Source of the DNA: Thermodesulfovibrionales bacterium
Lineage (GTDB): Bacteria > Nitrospirota > Thermodesulfovibrionia > Thermodesulfovibrionales > UBA1546
DNA length: 6,044 nucleotides
Assembly (NCBI GenBank): GCA_919901705.1
Contig: CAKKPR010000214.1
Span: forward strand, 1 to 6,044
Reading direction: 5' to 3'
In this document: in pieces, positions 5,407-6,044 of the stretch
Layout of the letters: every line of letters starts with the position of its first letter
How positions within the stretch are numbered: position 1 is the first letter of the stretch
Notes under the pieces: generated by a model
Seen by the model: only the letters and a program-made list of their open reading frames with translations
Database searches by the model: none
Told to the model about the DNA's origin: nothing
Translations under genes and position numbers: made by a program

Positions 5407-6044
5407 ATGAAGGTTGTAATGGATAAAAAGGAAAAAAGACATTTCAGGAGATACAAGAAACGCTCGATGTTCAATCTTTTACTCGGGGGAAAGTCCTTCG
5501 GGGCAGAGACAGTTGATTATTCTGCCGATGGCGTCAGGCTTATCATAGAAGATTCTCCTCCTATTGCTGAGGGAACAATTCTTGACCTCAATATCAAGGA
5601 TACTGCCATCCATACAAAGGGAAAAGTAGTCTGGTTAAAAAAATCAAAGACACACACAAGGGCCGGGCTAAAAATGACAGGCCCTGTAAAGGGTTCTTTG
5701 AAACACCATATGCTTGCGGATATTCTTATGGGACTTCAGCGGAGCAAGATTACAGGCATACTCGGGATAAAAAGCGGCTCTATCCTGAAAAAAGTCTATA
5801 TCAAGGACGGGGATATGATATTTTCAGCATCGAACCAGGAGGCTGACAGGCTCGGCGATATTCTTCTCAGAGAGAAAAGGATCAATCTTGAACAATATAA
5901 TCATTCTGTAGAGGTCTTAAAAAAAACAGGCAAAAGGCAGGGCACTGCACTTGTTGAACTCGGTTATCTCAAGCCACAGGAGCTTATCCATGCAGTAAAA
6001 CATCAGGTTGAAGAAATAATCATAAGCCTTTTTGGCCTTGAAGA
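5407..6044 (+). CDS. PilZ-DUF4388 (PATAN-like) two-domain protein, partial (C-terminus beyond right edge)
   Basis: 212 codons are open from ATG 5407 to the window end; the stop is outside. A PilZ domain fills about residues 10-92, with RxxxR (RHFRR 11-15, overlapping a second one at 15-19) and DYSADG at 37-42, so c-di-GMP binding is likely. A DUF4388 domain follows at about 102-150 (MLADILMGLQRSKITGIL, KKVYIKDGDMIFSASN), then a helical segment with LGDILLREKRI, TGKRQGTALVELGYL and QVEEIIISLFGLE, typical of the region after DUF4388. No membrane segment or signal peptide is visible, so it is probably a cytosolic signalling protein. The start has AAGGGG nine nt upstream (5393-5398); a second ATG at 5419 with AAGG upstream is a reasonable alternative. 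The gene is divergent from rng, and a MITE ends 45 bp before its start, so the insertion may affect its promoter. Confidence 0.85.
   Translation, partial: MKVVMDKKEKRHFRRYKKRSMFNLLLGGKSFGAETVDYSADGVRLIIEDSPPIAEGTILDLNIKDTAIHTKGKVVWLKKSKTHTRAGLKMTGPVKGSLKHHMLADILMGLQRSKITGILGIKSGSILKKVYIKDGDMIFSASNQEADRLGDILLREKRINLEQYNHSVEVLKKTGKRQGTALVELGYLKPQELIHAVKHQVEEIIISLFGLE

Noticed and set aside
5257..5442. 61-residue minus-strand open frame
   Set aside because: It runs through the MITE and its inner palindrome, so the peptide is a translation of repeat DNA.

Overview
The window looks like chromosomal DNA from a Gram-negative environmental bacterium. A Nitrospirota- or Desulfobacterota-type organism fits the cyclic-di-GMP signalling genes (PilZ, and PilZ plus DUF4388), the RNase E/G style and the TGTCATTGCGAG palindromic repeat. 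This is family-level inference; no marker gene here fixes the taxon.

Left part (1-2435, minus strand): the upstream end of a type I restriction-modification operon. hsdM (methyltransferase subunit) overlaps by 4 nt (ATGA) a partial gene for a Bro-N/DinD-like protein that runs off the left edge. hsdS and hsdR would be expected beyond position 1 but are not visible. A candidate promoter (TTGCGT-18-TATAAT) and a perfect 7-bp palindrome lie upstream of hsdM.

Middle (2436-4959, minus strand): a probable transcription unit of rng (RNase G/E-type endoribonuclease with an Arg/Lys-rich tail), a small two-TM protein of unknown function whose start overlaps the rng end by 20 nt, and, 72 bp further on, a single-domain PilZ protein.

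Right part (4960-6044): a 447-bp divergent intergenic region followed by a plus-strand gene for a PilZ-DUF4388 protein, cut by the right edge. The intergenic region carries a clear non-autonomous mobile element. It is 139 bp long, with perfect 19-bp terminal inverted repeats, flanked exactly by a 6-bp direct repeat (TCCTGG) that reads as a target-site duplication. Inside it is a second palindromic repeat bounded by TGTCATTGCGAG/CTCGCAATGACA. The same region holds a 32-nt segment that recurs (28/32 identical) in the gap upstream of the minus-strand PilZ gene, and a CTCGCC/GGCGAG hairpin that recurs upstream of hsdM.

Working together: the left operon is a defence module, perhaps with a damage- or phage-responsive accessory protein. 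The rng unit and the two PilZ genes link RNA processing and c-di-GMP-responsive proteins by position only. No complete new system is visible. The best leads are the nested MITE and the DinD-like gene translationally coupled to hsdM.
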